This document shows, one piece after another, positions 14,454-22,280 of a DNA stretch of 24,328 nucleotides. The notes below the pieces were generated by a model. The model worked only from the letters and a program-made list of their open reading frames with translations. It was not told where the DNA came from and did no database searches. The translations under genes were made by a program, and so were the position numbers. This DNA comes from an uncultured Eubacteriales bacterium (lineage in GTDB: Bacteria; Bacillota; Clostridia; Oscillospirales; UBA644), in assembly GCA_934501435.1 (NCBI GenBank), contig CAKSTW010000010.1, positions 1 to 24,328 on the forward strand, given 5' to 3'. Every line of letters begins with the position of its first letter. The stretch's first letter is position 1.

Positions 14454-16961
14454 ATGGAGTTGAAGATCGCCCTTGCGGGCAACCCGAACTGCGGAAAAAC
14501 AACGCTGTTTAACGCGCTCACGGGTTCAAACCAGTTCGTCGGCAACTGGCCGGGAGTAACGGTTGAGAAAAAAGAAGGAAAATTAAAGAAACATAACGAC
14601 GTGATAATCACCGACCTTCCGGGTATCTATTCGCTTTCCCCCTACACCCTCGAAGAAGTCGTTGCAAGAAATTATCTTATCGAGGAAAGACCCGACGCTA
14701 TTCTTAATATAATAGACGGTACGAACCTCGAAAGAAACCTTTATCTTACGACCCAGCTCGTCGAACTCGGAATCCCCGTCGTCGTCGCCATCAATATGTG
14801 CGACGTCGTCAAAAAGAACGGCGATAAGATCGACATTGAGCAGTTGTCCGCAGCTCTCGGCTGCAAAGTCGTTGAAATTTCCGCTCTTAAAGGCACGGGC
14901 ATAAACGAAGCGGCAGAGGCGGCAATCGTCGCGGCAAAGGAAACAAAAACGGTTCCGATGCACACATTCTCCGGACCCGTTGAACACGCCGTCGCTCATA
15001 TCGAAGAAGAAGTTCTTCACAATCTCCCCGAAGAACAGCAGAGATGGTATGCGATAAAGATTTTCGAAAGAGACGATAAAGTCCTCGCAAAACTCAACGT
15101 CGGTGAAGATAAACTCGCTCACATAGAAAAAGACATAAAAGCTGCGGAAGCCGAACTTGACGACGACGCGGAAAGCATTATCACAAACGAAAGATATGTT
15201 TACATAGCAACGATAATCAAAGGCTGCTACAAGAAAAAGAACCGCGGTTCTCTTTCGACCTCCGATAAGATCGACAAGGTCGTGACCAACAGATGGCTCG
15301 GTCTTCCGATATTCGCCCTTGTAATGTTCCTCGTTTACTTTATTTCGATATCTACCGTAGGAACCATGGCGACCGACTTCGTAAACGACGGAGTCTTCGG
15401 CGACGGCTGGCACCTCTTCGGAATAGGAACAAAAGACTATACCGAAAAAGCGGACGAATATTCCGCGGCAATCGACGCGGCAAACGCGTTTTATAAGTTT
15501 GACACCGAAGCGGACGGTTTTGACGCCGCCGCAACTCTTGAAGCGCTCAAAAACTTCGTACCCGAAGAGAAAAGCGCCAAATATGAAGTAGAAGACGAAG
15601 AAACTCTCGCAACCACCGAGATGACCGCTTACTACGACGCTGTTCCCGAAAGCGAAAAAGACAATGAAGAAGTAAATCAGACGACTTACCTTGACGCTGT
15701 CGCATATCTCGAAGCAAACGGCTTTGACGAACCCGATCCCGCGGATTACGGCGTTTGGGTACCCGGTATCCCCGTTCTTGTCGGTAACGGACTTGAAGCG
15801 GCGGGCGCGGCTCCATGGCTTCAGGGTCTTCTTCTCGACGGAATTATCGCCGGCGTCGGGGCAGTTCTCGGATTTGTCCCCCAGATGCTCGTTCTGTTCC
15901 TCTTCCTTGCATTCCTCGAAGCCTGCGGTTATATGAGCCGTATCGCCTTCGTCCTTGACAGAATATTCAGAAAATTCGGACTTTCCGGAAAATCCTTTAT
16001 CCCGATGCTCATCGGTACCGGCTGCGGAGTTCCGGGTATCATGGCTTCCCGTACGATCGAAAACGAAAGAGACCGCCGAATGACCATTATGACCACAACG
16101 TTCATTCCCTGCGGAGCGAAACTTCCGTTTATCGCAATGATCTCCGGCGCTTTGTTCGGAGGTTCGGCGTGGGTCGCGACAAGCGCATACTTCATCGGTA
16201 TGGCGGCTATTATCGTCTCCGGTATCATGCTTAAGAAAACAAAGATGTTCGCGGGTGACCCGGCTCCGTTCGTTATGGAACTTCCCGCATATCACTGGCC
16301 GACGGTCGGCAACGTTCTCCGCAGCATGTGGGAGCGCGGCTGGTCCTTTATCAAGAAAGCCGGCACGATAATCCTTCTTTCGACCATCGTCGTATGGTTC
16401 ACCACCTACTTCGGATTTGTAGACGGACAGTTCACAATGCTTGCCGAAGATCAGATAGACAGTTCTATCCTTGCAACGATAGGTAACGCGATCGCATGGA
16501 TATTTGCTCCTCTCGGCTGGGGCAACTGGCAGGCAACCGTCGCTTCCATCACCGGACTTGTCGCAAAAGAAAACATCGTCGGTACCATGGGTATCCTTTA
16601 CGGCGGCGGAGACGGAACCGTTTATGCGAATATTGCGTCGGCATTTGCCGAAACGGCAAGCGGAGTTGCGGCGATCAGCGGTTTTTCGTTCCTCGTCTTC
16701 AACCTTCTCTGCGCGCCCTGTTTCGCGGCTATCGGCGCTATCAAGCGTGAAATGAACAACGCGAAATGGACATGGTTCGCAATCGGTTATCAGTGCATAT
16801 TCGCTTATGTAATAGCTCTTATGATAAACCAGTTCGGACTTGTCTTCACGGGTCACATCAACGTAATCGGATTTATCGCAGCCATTGTTCTTCTTGCGGG
16901 TATCATCTATATGCTTTTCTTCAAGAAGTACAAGGAAGCGAACAAACTTACCGTAAAATAA
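14454..16961 (+). CDS. feoB: Ferrous iron transporter FeoB with large extracellular-type insert
   Basis: 835 residues. N-terminal G domain: G1 GNPNCGKTT (residues 8-16), G2 GVTVE, G3 DLPG, G4 NMCD, followed by the helical GDI-like region to about 270. First membrane helix at about 280-305 (LGLPIFALVMFLVYFISI). Residues about 326-430 are a strongly acidic stretch with no membrane helix, not part of the core fold. Core permease motifs follow: LLLDGIIAGVGAVLGFVPQM, FLEACGYMSRIAFVLDR, GKSFIPMLIGTGCGVPGIM with the central Cys, and TTTFIPCGAKLPF. FeoB moves Fe2+ across the inner membrane, coupled to nucleotide hydrolysis in a way still debated. It is third in the feo operon and followed 16 bases later by the Cys-rich partner. 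Confidence 0.96.
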   Translation: MELKIALAGNPNCGKTTLFNALTGSNQFVGNWPGVTVEKKEGKLKKHNDVIITDLPGIYSLSPYTLEEVVARNYLIEERPDAILNIIDGTNLERNLYLTTQLVELGIPVVVAINMCDVVKKNGDKIDIEQLSAALGCKVVEISALKGTGINEAAEAAIVAAKETKTVPMHTFSGPVEHAVAHIEEEVLHNLPEEQQRWYAIKIFERDDKVLAKLNVGEDKLAHIEKDIKAAEAELDDDAESIITNERYVYIATIIKGCYKKKNRGSLSTSDKIDKVVTNRWLGLPIFALVMFLVYFISISTVGTMATDFVNDGVFGDGWHLFGIGTKDYTEKADEYSAAIDAANAFYKFDTEADGFDAAATLEALKNFVPEEKSAKYEVEDEETLATTEMTAYYDAVPESEKDNEEVNQTTYLDAVAYLEANGFDEPDPADYGVWVPGIPVLVGNGLEAAGAAPWLQGLLLDGIIAGVGAVLGFVPQMLVLFLFLAFLEACGYMSRIAFVLDRIFRKFGLSGKSFIPMLIGTGCGVPGIMASRTIENERDRRMTIMTTTFIPCGAKLPFIAMISGALFGGSAWVATSAYFIGMAAIIVSGIMLKKTKMFAGDPAPFVMELPAYHWPTVGNVLRSMWERGWSFIKKAGTIILLSTIVVWFTTYFGFVDGQFTMLAEDQIDSSILATIGNAIAWIFAPLGWGNWQATVASITGLVAKENIVGTMGILYGGGDGTVYANIASAFAETASGVAAISGFSFLVFNLLCAPCFAAIGAIKREMNNAKWTWFAIGYQCIFAYVIALMINQFGLVFTGHINVIGFIAAIVLLAGIIYMLFFKKYKEANKLTVK

Positions 16962-16977
16962 AAAAGGAGGGCAGGAA

Positions 16978-17148
16978 ATGATTGATTTTATAGTAAACAA
17001 TCTTTCGACAATCCTTATCTCTGTTTTTCTCATCGCAATAATCGCGGCGGTCATAGTTCTTCTCGTTAAAGATAAGAAACACGGAAAATCGACCTGCGGC
17101 TGCGGCTGCAAAAACTGCGCGATGCGCGGAGAATGTCACAAACACTGA
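16978..17148 (+). CDS. FeoB-associated Cys-rich membrane protein
   Basis: 56 residues. N-terminal membrane helix (residues about 11-30, TILISVFLIAIIAAVIVLLV), a basic KDKKHGKS, then a Cys-rich tail (CGCGCKNCAMRGEC) of six Cys and two late His. This is the pattern of the FeoB-associated Cys-rich membrane protein family, found directly after feoB in many Firmicutes. The tail may bind iron or help FeoB; its biochemical role is not settled. Ribosome site AAGGAGG. The gene ends the operon, and a strong terminator follows at 17211-17238. Confidence 0.9.
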   Translation: MIDFIVNNLSTILISVFLIAIIAAVIVLLVKDKKHGKSTCGCGCKNCAMRGECHKH

Positions 17149-17210
17149 TTATTCCCGATCTTTTAAGTCAGCCATAGGATCTTGAAGGATCACCGAAAAT
17201 CTCCATACAG

Positions 17211-17238
17211 AAAAGTACACCCGCAAGGGTGTACTTTT
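17211..17238. terminator. Terminator behind the feo operon
   Basis: Stem AAAAGTACACCC/GGGTGTACTTTT (12 bp) with loop GCAA and flanking T or A tracts, so it can stop transcription from both sides. Confidence 0.9.
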
Positions 17239-17325
17239 TGTGTGTTATGGTGAATTATACGGCAGATTTCCGGTATGAAAAAACAGCCCTTTCGGGAAGT
17301 TGACTTTTCGGTTACTTTTTGAGAG

Positions 17326-17412
17326 TTATTTATGGTTTTTCTTATAATATTCTTCCGCCTCTTCAAAATCGAAAAAATCGTCGTAATGATCATACCATAT
17401 TATCCTTCGCAT
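17326..17412 (-). CDS. Possible 28-codon ORF or gene remnant
   Basis: Reading MRRIIWYDHYDDFFDFEEAEEYYKKNHK in three pieces: MRRIIWY, DHYDDFFDFEEAEEYY, KKNHK. It is in the same frame as the DUF4304-like gene, after that gene's TGA with 11 codons between. The acidic, aromatic make-up looks protein-like, but no ribosome site is seen. It could be a small protein, a decayed C-terminal piece, or chance. The rest of 17149-17445 holds only the feo terminator. Confidence 0.2.
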   Translation of the reverse strand: MRRIIWYDHYDDFFDFEEAEEYYKKNHK

Positions 17413-17445
17413 TACAATATCTGTAATTGTTTTTACCGTTGACTT

Positions 17446-18195
17446 TCACCGCAAGCCGAGACTGACTGCCAATTTATCGAGATAATCAAGATGTCCGTGA
17501 TTTGTGCCGTAAAGTATTACATAACCGTTTTTTTCGGCAGTTATATCTTGTCCCATAAAAACAATGCGTTCTCCCTTTTTGAGATATTGCTTATATCCGT
17601 TTTTCTTCGTTACCGCATTTTGATAATAGAGTTCAAAACGTTCTTTGGCTTTTTCTTTATTTCCGAGGTGACCGTATATCATACATTCATCTAATAAAAT
17701 CATGGAATTCATATTGTCAAACAATGGATAATCTTTTCTGCGTTCAAGAATAGCCTCCCTGCTGTTTAATACTTCATAAGCGGGCAAAACATATTGATCT
17801 GTTTCATAAATAATGCTGTCGATAATTTTTGCGGTCTTTTTACGAAGGTCATACCATGCTTCTTCTTTGCCGCTGACGGTTCCCAACCGCGAGCGAATAG
17901 TGCATTCATATTCGCGGTAATATTTTTTCTTTTCGGTTCTTGGCTGAAAAGTTCTCTCGGAACATTCCGGTATGCGAATACCTAAATTCACGCAGAACAG
18001 ACCGCTCATGCCCTTCGATGGCATACCGCTTTGAAAATGAATTACCTGTGAAATGTCTTCCGAGACAAAACGATGAAGAGTCCTCCCGTATTTTTTGAAT
18101 CCGTAAGGCATGAGATGTTTATATACCGACGACTCAATTTCTTCGATTTTTTGAGTTGTATTGATTTCGGATTTTCTCTTCAAAAAATCAAACAC
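17446..18195 (-). CDS. DUF4304-like cytoplasmic protein of unknown function
   Basis: 249 residues, no signal peptide or membrane segment. Residues about 18-130 recall DUF4304 (LMPYGFKKYGRTLHRF, VIHFQSGMPSKGMSGLFCVNLGI, then an acidic-basic strand region). Residues about 140-215 are helical, TPR-like in feel (ILLDECMIYGHLGNKEKAKERF). The function is unknown; members occur as lone genes in accessory regions of Gram-positives, as here. AT-rich compared with the genes to its left. No clear promoter or ribosome site was found in front. Confidence 0.6.
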   Translation of the reverse strand: MFDFLKRKSEINTTQKIEEIESSVYKHLMPYGFKKYGRTLHRFVSEDISQVIHFQSGMPSKGMSGLFCVNLGIRIPECSERTFQPRTEKKKYYREYECTIRSRLGTVSGKEEAWYDLRKKTAKIIDSIIYETDQYVLPAYEVLNSREAILERRKDYPLFDNMNSMILLDECMIYGHLGNKEKAKERFELYYQNAVTKKNGYKQYLKKGERIVFMGQDITAEKNGYVILYGTNHGHLDYLDKLAVSLGLR

Positions 18196-18261
18196 AGTTT
18201 CCGTCCCCTTACTATATTCAGTATTATTCGCTGCGACGCATTTGTTTTAAAACATAAAGTA

Positions 18262-18293
18262 CCCGAAAGCCCTTTGTTTTAAGGGTTTCCGGG
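18262..18293. other. Long imperfect hairpin between the HxlR and DUF4304-like genes
   Basis: CCCGAAAGCCCTT pairs with AAGGGTTTCCGGG around a 6-base loop, with one mismatch and one wobble. The flanking T runs are poor, so it is a weak terminator candidate for the minus strand. The rest of 18196-18453 shows no gene. Confidence 0.45.
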
Positions 18294-18453
18294 CATTTGT
18301 CATCTGTTTGCAATCATTTCCACTCGCTCCCTGAAACCGTGACCTAAACGATTTTGTATAGATTGTCAGCTCCGATTATCGGGATTACTTAGATTATCCG
18401 AGAATTACGGTGTATCATAATTCCTGTTGCCATTTAGTTGTTACACAAAAACT

Positions 18454-18789
18454 TTAATTTCCCGTTACGCTGCTTTTGTAATCTTCGCCCCAATTCCACA
18501 TAGCGTCAAGTATCGGTTTGAGGCTTTGACCTAATTCCGTCAAAGAATATTCCACTCTCGGCGGAACTTCGGCATATACGTCTCTGTGCACAAGTCCGTT
18601 TGCTTCCATATCGCGAAGCTGTGCGGTCAATACCTTTTGCGATACCGTACCGATAGATTTTTTCAGCTCGCCAAAACGCTTTGTTCCCGGCATCAAGTCT
18701 CTTAATATCAGAACCTTCCATTTGTCGCCAATCAATGTCAAGGTGGTTTCCACGGGACAAGCCGGAAGTTCTTTTGTTTTCTCGTTCAT
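18454..18789 (-). CDS. HxlR-family (DUF24) transcriptional regulator
   Basis: 111 residues, the standard size. It shows the HxlR winged-helix pattern: CPVETTLTLIGDKWKVLILR, then RFGELKKSIGTVSQKVLTAQ, MEANGLVHRDVYAEVPPRVE, and YSLTELGQSLKPILDAMWNW. Cys11 just before the first helix matches the position of the sensing thiol in the Bacillus relatives YodB and HypR, so a redox or electrophile response is likely (known for those relatives, inferred here). It has its own promoter and is divergent from the duplicated SnoaL-like gene, the usual arrangement for an HxlR regulator and its target. Ribosome site GGAGGC. Confidence 0.88.
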   Translation of the reverse strand: MNEKTKELPACPVETTLTLIGDKWKVLILRDLMPGTKRFGELKKSIGTVSQKVLTAQLRDMEANGLVHRDVYAEVPPRVEYSLTELGQSLKPILDAMWNWGEDYKSSVTGN

Positions 18790-18831
18790 ATGCTGCCTCC
18801 GCCATAGTATCTAATTGTTGTTTGCAGTTTA

Positions 18832-18861
18832 ATTTTACCATACAGCCCTATTTTCTGTCAA
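18832..18861 (-). promoter_or_regulatory. Promoter of the HxlR regulator gene
   Basis: Minus strand TTGACA (18861-18856), 18 bases, TAAAAT (18837-18832). Confidence 0.6.
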
Positions 18862-18984
18862 GTACAGCATAAAACAAAAAAATCTTAAAAATTTTTTTTC
18901 AGCGCTTAAAATTTCGAAAACCCTTGTGGTTACGCATTAGTTTCTGTTCGGTAACCGCCCAATAGTATCTTTCGGGTAACTACG

Positions 18985-18998
18985 GCACAATATTGTGC
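18985..18998. promoter_or_regulatory. 14-bp perfect palindrome upstream of the SnoaL-like gene
   Basis: GCACAATATTGTGC, centred about 46 bases before the predicted start of the SnoaL-like gene and just upstream of its -35. A candidate operator for the HxlR regulator or another factor. The 306-base gap between the divergent genes (18790-19095) also holds several GGTTAC/GTAACC repeats. Confidence 0.45.
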
Positions 18999-19002
18999 TT
19001 AC

Positions 19003-19031
19003 TTTACAAATGATACCGGAGCGGGTATAAT
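19003..19031 (+). promoter_or_regulatory. Promoter of the SnoaL-like gene cluster
   Basis: TTTACA (19003-19008), 17 bases, TATAAT (19026-19031). Predicted start near 19038. Confidence 0.7.
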
Positions 19032-19095
19032 AGAGTCAAGAGCTACGGAGAACGGCCGTTTCGTAACTCAAAGCACAGACAAGGAGAAATCCAAA

Positions 19096-19929
19096 ATGAA
19101 TATTTTTAAGAAAATCTTTGGGAATAACCAAAACGACAGGAAAGAGGTAATCACAATGACAAATACAGAAAAAGCTCTTGCACTTATTAACACTTTTGCC
19201 ACAGGCAATACAGAAAAGGCTTCCGGGCTTCTTGCAGAAAATTACATTCAGCACAATCTCGCATACGGCACAGGCAGGGATGCTTTTGTAGGCTCTGTTT
19301 CCTACCTTGCTTCAGCTCCCGTAAAAACAACTGTAAACAACATTCGTGCTTTCGAGGACGGCGACAAGGTGTTCTTGCAGACGGTCTACAACTTTGCAGG
19401 TGCGGGCGAGCAGGTTGCCTTTGACATTTTCCGCTTTGACGAAAACGGCAAGATTGCAGAACACTGGGACAACCTTGCAAACAAGGCAGAGCCGAACCCG
19501 TCAGGTCACACGCAAACAGACGGCACTATGGAAATCAATGACCTTGATAAGACAGAGGCAAACCGTGAGCTCGTAAAGAAGTTCCTTTATGATGTAATGC
19601 AGGGGAATCGTCCCGAAAAGACGCCCGATTACTTTGACGGTGATACTTACATTCAGCACAATACAGGTATTGCAGACGGACTTTCAGGACTTGGCGCAGC
19701 ACTGGAAGCACTCGGCAAGCAGGGCATCCGGATGATTTATACTACTGTTCATCAGGTGCTTGCACAGGGCAATTATGTGCTTGCAGTCAGCGAGGGAACT
19801 TTCGGCGGAGCACCTACATCTTATTATGATTTGTGGAGAATTGAAAACGGCAAAATTGCAGAACATTGGGATGTAATGGAAACAGTTGCCGAAAAATCCA
19901 CTTGGCAGAATCAAAACGGCAAATTTTAA
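19096..19929 (+). CDS. Duplicated SnoaL/NTF2-like protein
   Basis: 277 residues from the ATG at 19096 (AAGGAGA before it); a second in-frame ATG at 19156 also has a ribosome site (AAAGAGGT) and would drop a 20-residue basic tail. Two NTF2-like domains follow one another: residues about 24-130 and 152-265. Each has YIQHN (50-54; 185-189) and GKIAEHWD (118-125; 252-259), so the gene comes from an internal duplication. The second-domain pattern is typical of 'predicted SnoaL-like aldol condensation-catalysing enzymes', but the substrate is unknown. No secretion signal. Probably under control of the divergent HxlR regulator. A hairpin separates it from the next gene. Confidence 0.8.
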   Translation: MNIFKKIFGNNQNDRKEVITMTNTEKALALINTFATGNTEKASGLLAENYIQHNLAYGTGRDAFVGSVSYLASAPVKTTVNNIRAFEDGDKVFLQTVYNFAGAGEQVAFDIFRFDENGKIAEHWDNLANKAEPNPSGHTQTDGTMEINDLDKTEANRELVKKFLYDVMQGNRPEKTPDYFDGDTYIQHNTGIADGLSGLGAALEALGKQGIRMIYTTVHQVLAQGNYVLAVSEGTFGGAPTSYYDLWRIENGKIAEHWDVMETVAEKSTWQNQNGKF

Positions 19930-19939
19930 TGAGTGTGAG

Positions 19940-19975
19940 AGCCACGCAAGCCCTTTCTTGCGTGGCTTTCCGTCT
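19940..19975 (+). terminator. Terminator-like hairpin after the SnoaL-like gene
   Basis: 11-bp stem AGCCACGCAAG/CTTGCGTGGCT with a 6-base loop, then TTCCGTCTTT. The T tract is broken, so partial read-through into the next gene is plausible; no promoter was found for that gene. Confidence 0.6.
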
Positions 19976-19991
19976 TTGTGCGGAGGCAACA

Positions 19992-20606
19992 ATGAATTAT
20001 CTTAAATATCTTACAAAAGAAATACATTCAACAGTTATGGCAACTGTGGACGAGAACGGCTTGCCTGTAACGTGTGCCATAGACATTGCGGACCATGACG
20101 AAAACGGGCTGTACTTTCTTACCGCAAGGGGCAAGAATTTTTATGCTCGATTAAAGCGTGGCGGATATGTTTCTTTGACAGGAATGAAAGGCACCGACAC
20201 GCTTTCCCGCGTTGCAATTTCTGTCAGAGGAAGGGTTGAGGAAGTCGGAAGTGATTATCTGAACAGGCTGTTTGAGAAAAACGGCTATATGTACGGAATC
20301 TATCCCACAAAAGAGTCACGGACGGCTCTTACCGTGTTTAGAATTTATGACGGATGCGGAGAATGGTTTGACCTTTCAAAAAAACCCATTGAGAGAGATT
20401 CTTTTTCATTTGGAAACGGTATAAAAACAGATGACGGTTATTATATAACAGATAAGTGTATCAGTTGTAAGAAATGTATTGCAGTCTGTCCGCAGGGATG
20501 TATTGATTTTACAAGCGGATACGCAAGAATTATTCAATGCAGTTGTCTGCATTGCGGAAATTGCTTTGATATTTGTCCCGAAAAAGCCGTTGTCAAAAGA
20601 GGATAA
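19992..20606 (+). CDS. PNPOx-like flavin split-barrel protein fused to a 2x[4Fe-4S] ferredoxin
   Basis: 204 residues from the ATG at 19992 (CGGAGG before it). Residues about 1-130 are a flavin-binding split barrel of the pyridoxamine-phosphate-oxidase-like family (STVMATVDENGLPVTCAIDI, LTARGKNFYARLKRGGYVSL, ISVRGRVEEV). Residues about 150-204 are a two-cluster ferredoxin: C156xxC159xxC162xxxC166P and C185xxC188xxC191xxxC195P. The fusion suggests electron transfer between flavin and iron-sulfur clusters in the cytoplasm; the substrate is unknown. It sits 4 bases before the macrodomain gene, so it is probably co-transcribed with the ADP-ribosylation pair and could be its partner or target. Confidence 0.85.
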   Translation: MNYLKYLTKEIHSTVMATVDENGLPVTCAIDIADHDENGLYFLTARGKNFYARLKRGGYVSLTGMKGTDTLSRVAISVRGRVEEVGSDYLNRLFEKNGYMYGIYPTKESRTALTVFRIYDGCGEWFDLSKKPIERDSFSFGNGIKTDDGYYITDKCISCKKCIAVCPQGCIDFTSGYARIIQCSCLHCGNCFDICPEKAVVKRG

Positions 20607-20610
20607 ATAT

Positions 20611-21384
20611 ATGATGCAAGATAAGAAAAGACAATACTTAATAACAGAATTATTGAAAGAGCGACCCGAATATGCAGACATATCCATTCCGAAAGGCGAA
20701 ACCGAACAGAAGAAATTACTTCGTGCGTTGTTCAATGTTCGTTTGCCTTTGCCGATAGGTGATGATTTCATAAGGGTGCAGGATGAATACTTGCAGGAGG
20801 AAATCGCTCAAAAAGGTATAACAAGTATAGACGATTTAGAGCCTGTTAATCCTGATGTTTATTTACGGCAGGGCGATATTACGACGCTCAGGTGTGATGC
20901 CGTCGTCAATGCGGCAAACAGCGGCATGACCGGCTGCTATATCCCGAACCACCGCTGTATAGACAATGCCATTCACACCTATGCGGGCGTTCGGCTACGT
21001 TTGAAATGTGCCGAAATTATGCGTAAGCAAGGCAAAAGCGAAGAACCCGGAAAGGCGAAAATCACGCCTGCATATAATCTTCCCTGCAAGTATATTTTGC
21101 ACACGGTAGGTCCGATTGTTACAGGCAAATTGACAGACAGGGACTGCGAATTACTGCGTTCCTGCTATCGTTCTTGCTTGGCACTTGCGGACGAATACAA
21201 ATTAAACAGCGTTGCGTTTTGCTGCATATCCACAGGCGAATTTCATTTTCCGAACGACAAAGCCGCAAAAATCGCAATTGAAACAGTCAGCGAATACAAA
21301 AAGCTGACAAACAGTGAAATCAAGGTGATATTTAATGTTTTCAAGAATTCAGACTACGAAATCTACCGGGAATATCTCGGATAA
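20611..21384 (+). CDS. Macrodomain protein, probable ADP-ribosyl-hydrolase of the zinc (SirTM-linked) type
   Basis: 257 residues from the first of two adjacent ATGs; AGAGGA precedes it. Residues 1-80 are a helical N-terminal part usual in this subgroup. The macrodomain (about 82-257) opens with LRQGDITTLRCDAVVNAANS, the ADP-ribose-binding strand and loop. GCYIPNHRCIDNAIHTYAG (108-126) supplies Cys109, His114 and Cys116, the probable zinc ligands of the zinc-containing macrodomains linked to SirTM. YILHTVGP and CCISTGEFHFPN are the other binding loops. Such enzymes remove ADP-ribose from target proteins, so this would be the eraser to the sirtuin's writer. The stop lies 50 bases inside the sirtuin gene. 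Cytoplasmic. Confidence 0.9.
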   Translation: MMQDKKRQYLITELLKERPEYADISIPKGETEQKKLLRALFNVRLPLPIGDDFIRVQDEYLQEEIAQKGITSIDDLEPVNPDVYLRQGDITTLRCDAVVNAANSGMTGCYIPNHRCIDNAIHTYAGVRLRLKCAEIMRKQGKSEEPGKAKITPAYNLPCKYILHTVGPIVTGKLTDRDCELLRSCYRSCLALADEYKLNSVAFCCISTGEFHFPNDKAAKIAIETVSEYKKLTNSEIKVIFNVFKNSDYEIYREYLG

Positions 21385-22204
21385 TATAGAAAAATTAAAA
21401 GAAAAAATCCACACGGCTGACGCTGTTGTGATCGGTGCCGGAGCAGGGCTTTCAACCTCTGCCGGATTTGTTTACACCGGCGAACGGTTTGAAAAATACT
21501 TTTCCGACTTTGAGGAAAAGTACGGTATCAAGGATATGTATTCCGGCGGCTTTTATCCGTTTGCCACGCCGGAGGAGCATTGGGCGTATTGGAGCAGATA
21601 CATTTTTGTTAATCGTTATATGGATCCTCCTACCGATTTATACAACAAGCTGTATGAATCCGTTAAGGATAAAGATTATTTCGTAATCACAACAAATGTT
21701 GACCATTGCTTTCAAAAGGCGGGCTTTGATAAGAAGAGACTTTTCTACACGCAGGGCGATTACGGTCTCTTTCAGTGCAGCGAGCCGTGCTGTCGGGAAA
21801 CTTCTGACAACAGGGATATTATTTTTGAAATGCTCAAACAGCAGAAGGATATGAAAATCCCGACAGAACTTTTGCCTGTCTGCCCCCGCTGCGGTAAGCC
21901 CATGACCATGAACCTGCGTTCCGACAACAAGTTTGTCGAGGATGAAGGCTGGCACAGAGCCGCGGAACGGTATGAGAACTTTCTCCGTACCCGTGAAGGA
22001 CAAAGAATTCTCTTTCTGGAATTGGGCGTAGGCTATAACACGCCGGTAATCATCAAATACCCCTTCTGGCAGATGACGGCGAAGAACCCGAACGCCACTT
22101 ACGCTTGTATCAACAAAGGTCAAGCGATTTGTCCACAGGAGATTGAGAAGCAGTCCGTCTGTATCAATGCCGACATCGACGAAGGGCTGACGCTGATAAA
22201 ATGA
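21335..22204 (+). CDS. Class M sirtuin (SirTM), probable protein ADP-ribosyltransferase
   Basis: 289 residues. The ATG at 21335 lies inside the macrodomain gene but has a good ribosome site (AAGGTGAT, 7 bases away) and no later ATG fits. Sir2 fold: GAGAGLSTSAG (34-44) binds NAD, TTNVD holds Asn121 and Asp123, and a zinc ribbon is made from Cys148, Cys152/153, Cys183 and Cys186. The catalytic His of deacetylase sirtuins (in HG) is replaced by Gln140 (TQGDYG), the hallmark of SirTM, which in Streptococcus and Staphylococcus ADP-ribosylates lipoylated GcvH-L rather than removing acetyl groups. No gcvH-L or lplA gene is in this window, so the target here is open. Last gene of the cluster, followed by a hairpin. 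Confidence 0.9.
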   Translation: MFSRIQTTKSTGNISDNIEKLKEKIHTADAVVIGAGAGLSTSAGFVYTGERFEKYFSDFEEKYGIKDMYSGGFYPFATPEEHWAYWSRYIFVNRYMDPPTDLYNKLYESVKDKDYFVITTNVDHCFQKAGFDKKRLFYTQGDYGLFQCSEPCCRETSDNRDIIFEMLKQQKDMKIPTELLPVCPRCGKPMTMNLRSDNKFVEDEGWHRAAERYENFLRTREGQRILFLELGVGYNTPVIIKYPFWQMTAKNPNATYACINKGQAICPQEIEKQSVCINADIDEGLTLIK

Positions 22205-22205
22205 A

Positions 22206-22237
22206 AAAGGCTTCTGCCCTTTTTGGACAGAAGCCTT
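22206..22237 (+). terminator. Terminator-like hairpin after SirTM
   Basis: 10-bp stem AAGGCTTCTG/CAGAAGCCTT (22207-22216 and 22228-22237), 11-base T-rich loop, followed by AACTTTATG. The T tract is weak. Confidence 0.6.
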
Positions 22238-22280
22238 AACTTTATGCGTTTTTCAGATAAAGCCACAAGTCAAGCGGTAT

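Noticed and set aside
14583..17111. 842-codon open frame antisense to feoB
   Set aside because: FeoB on the plus strand has every family motif, good ribosome site and operon context. The antisense frame stays open because of codon use in feoB, and its translation shows no recognisable domain.
17190..17393. 67-codon minus-strand frame over the feo terminator
   Set aside because: It runs through a strong terminator hairpin, has no ribosome site and the product is low-complexity basic.
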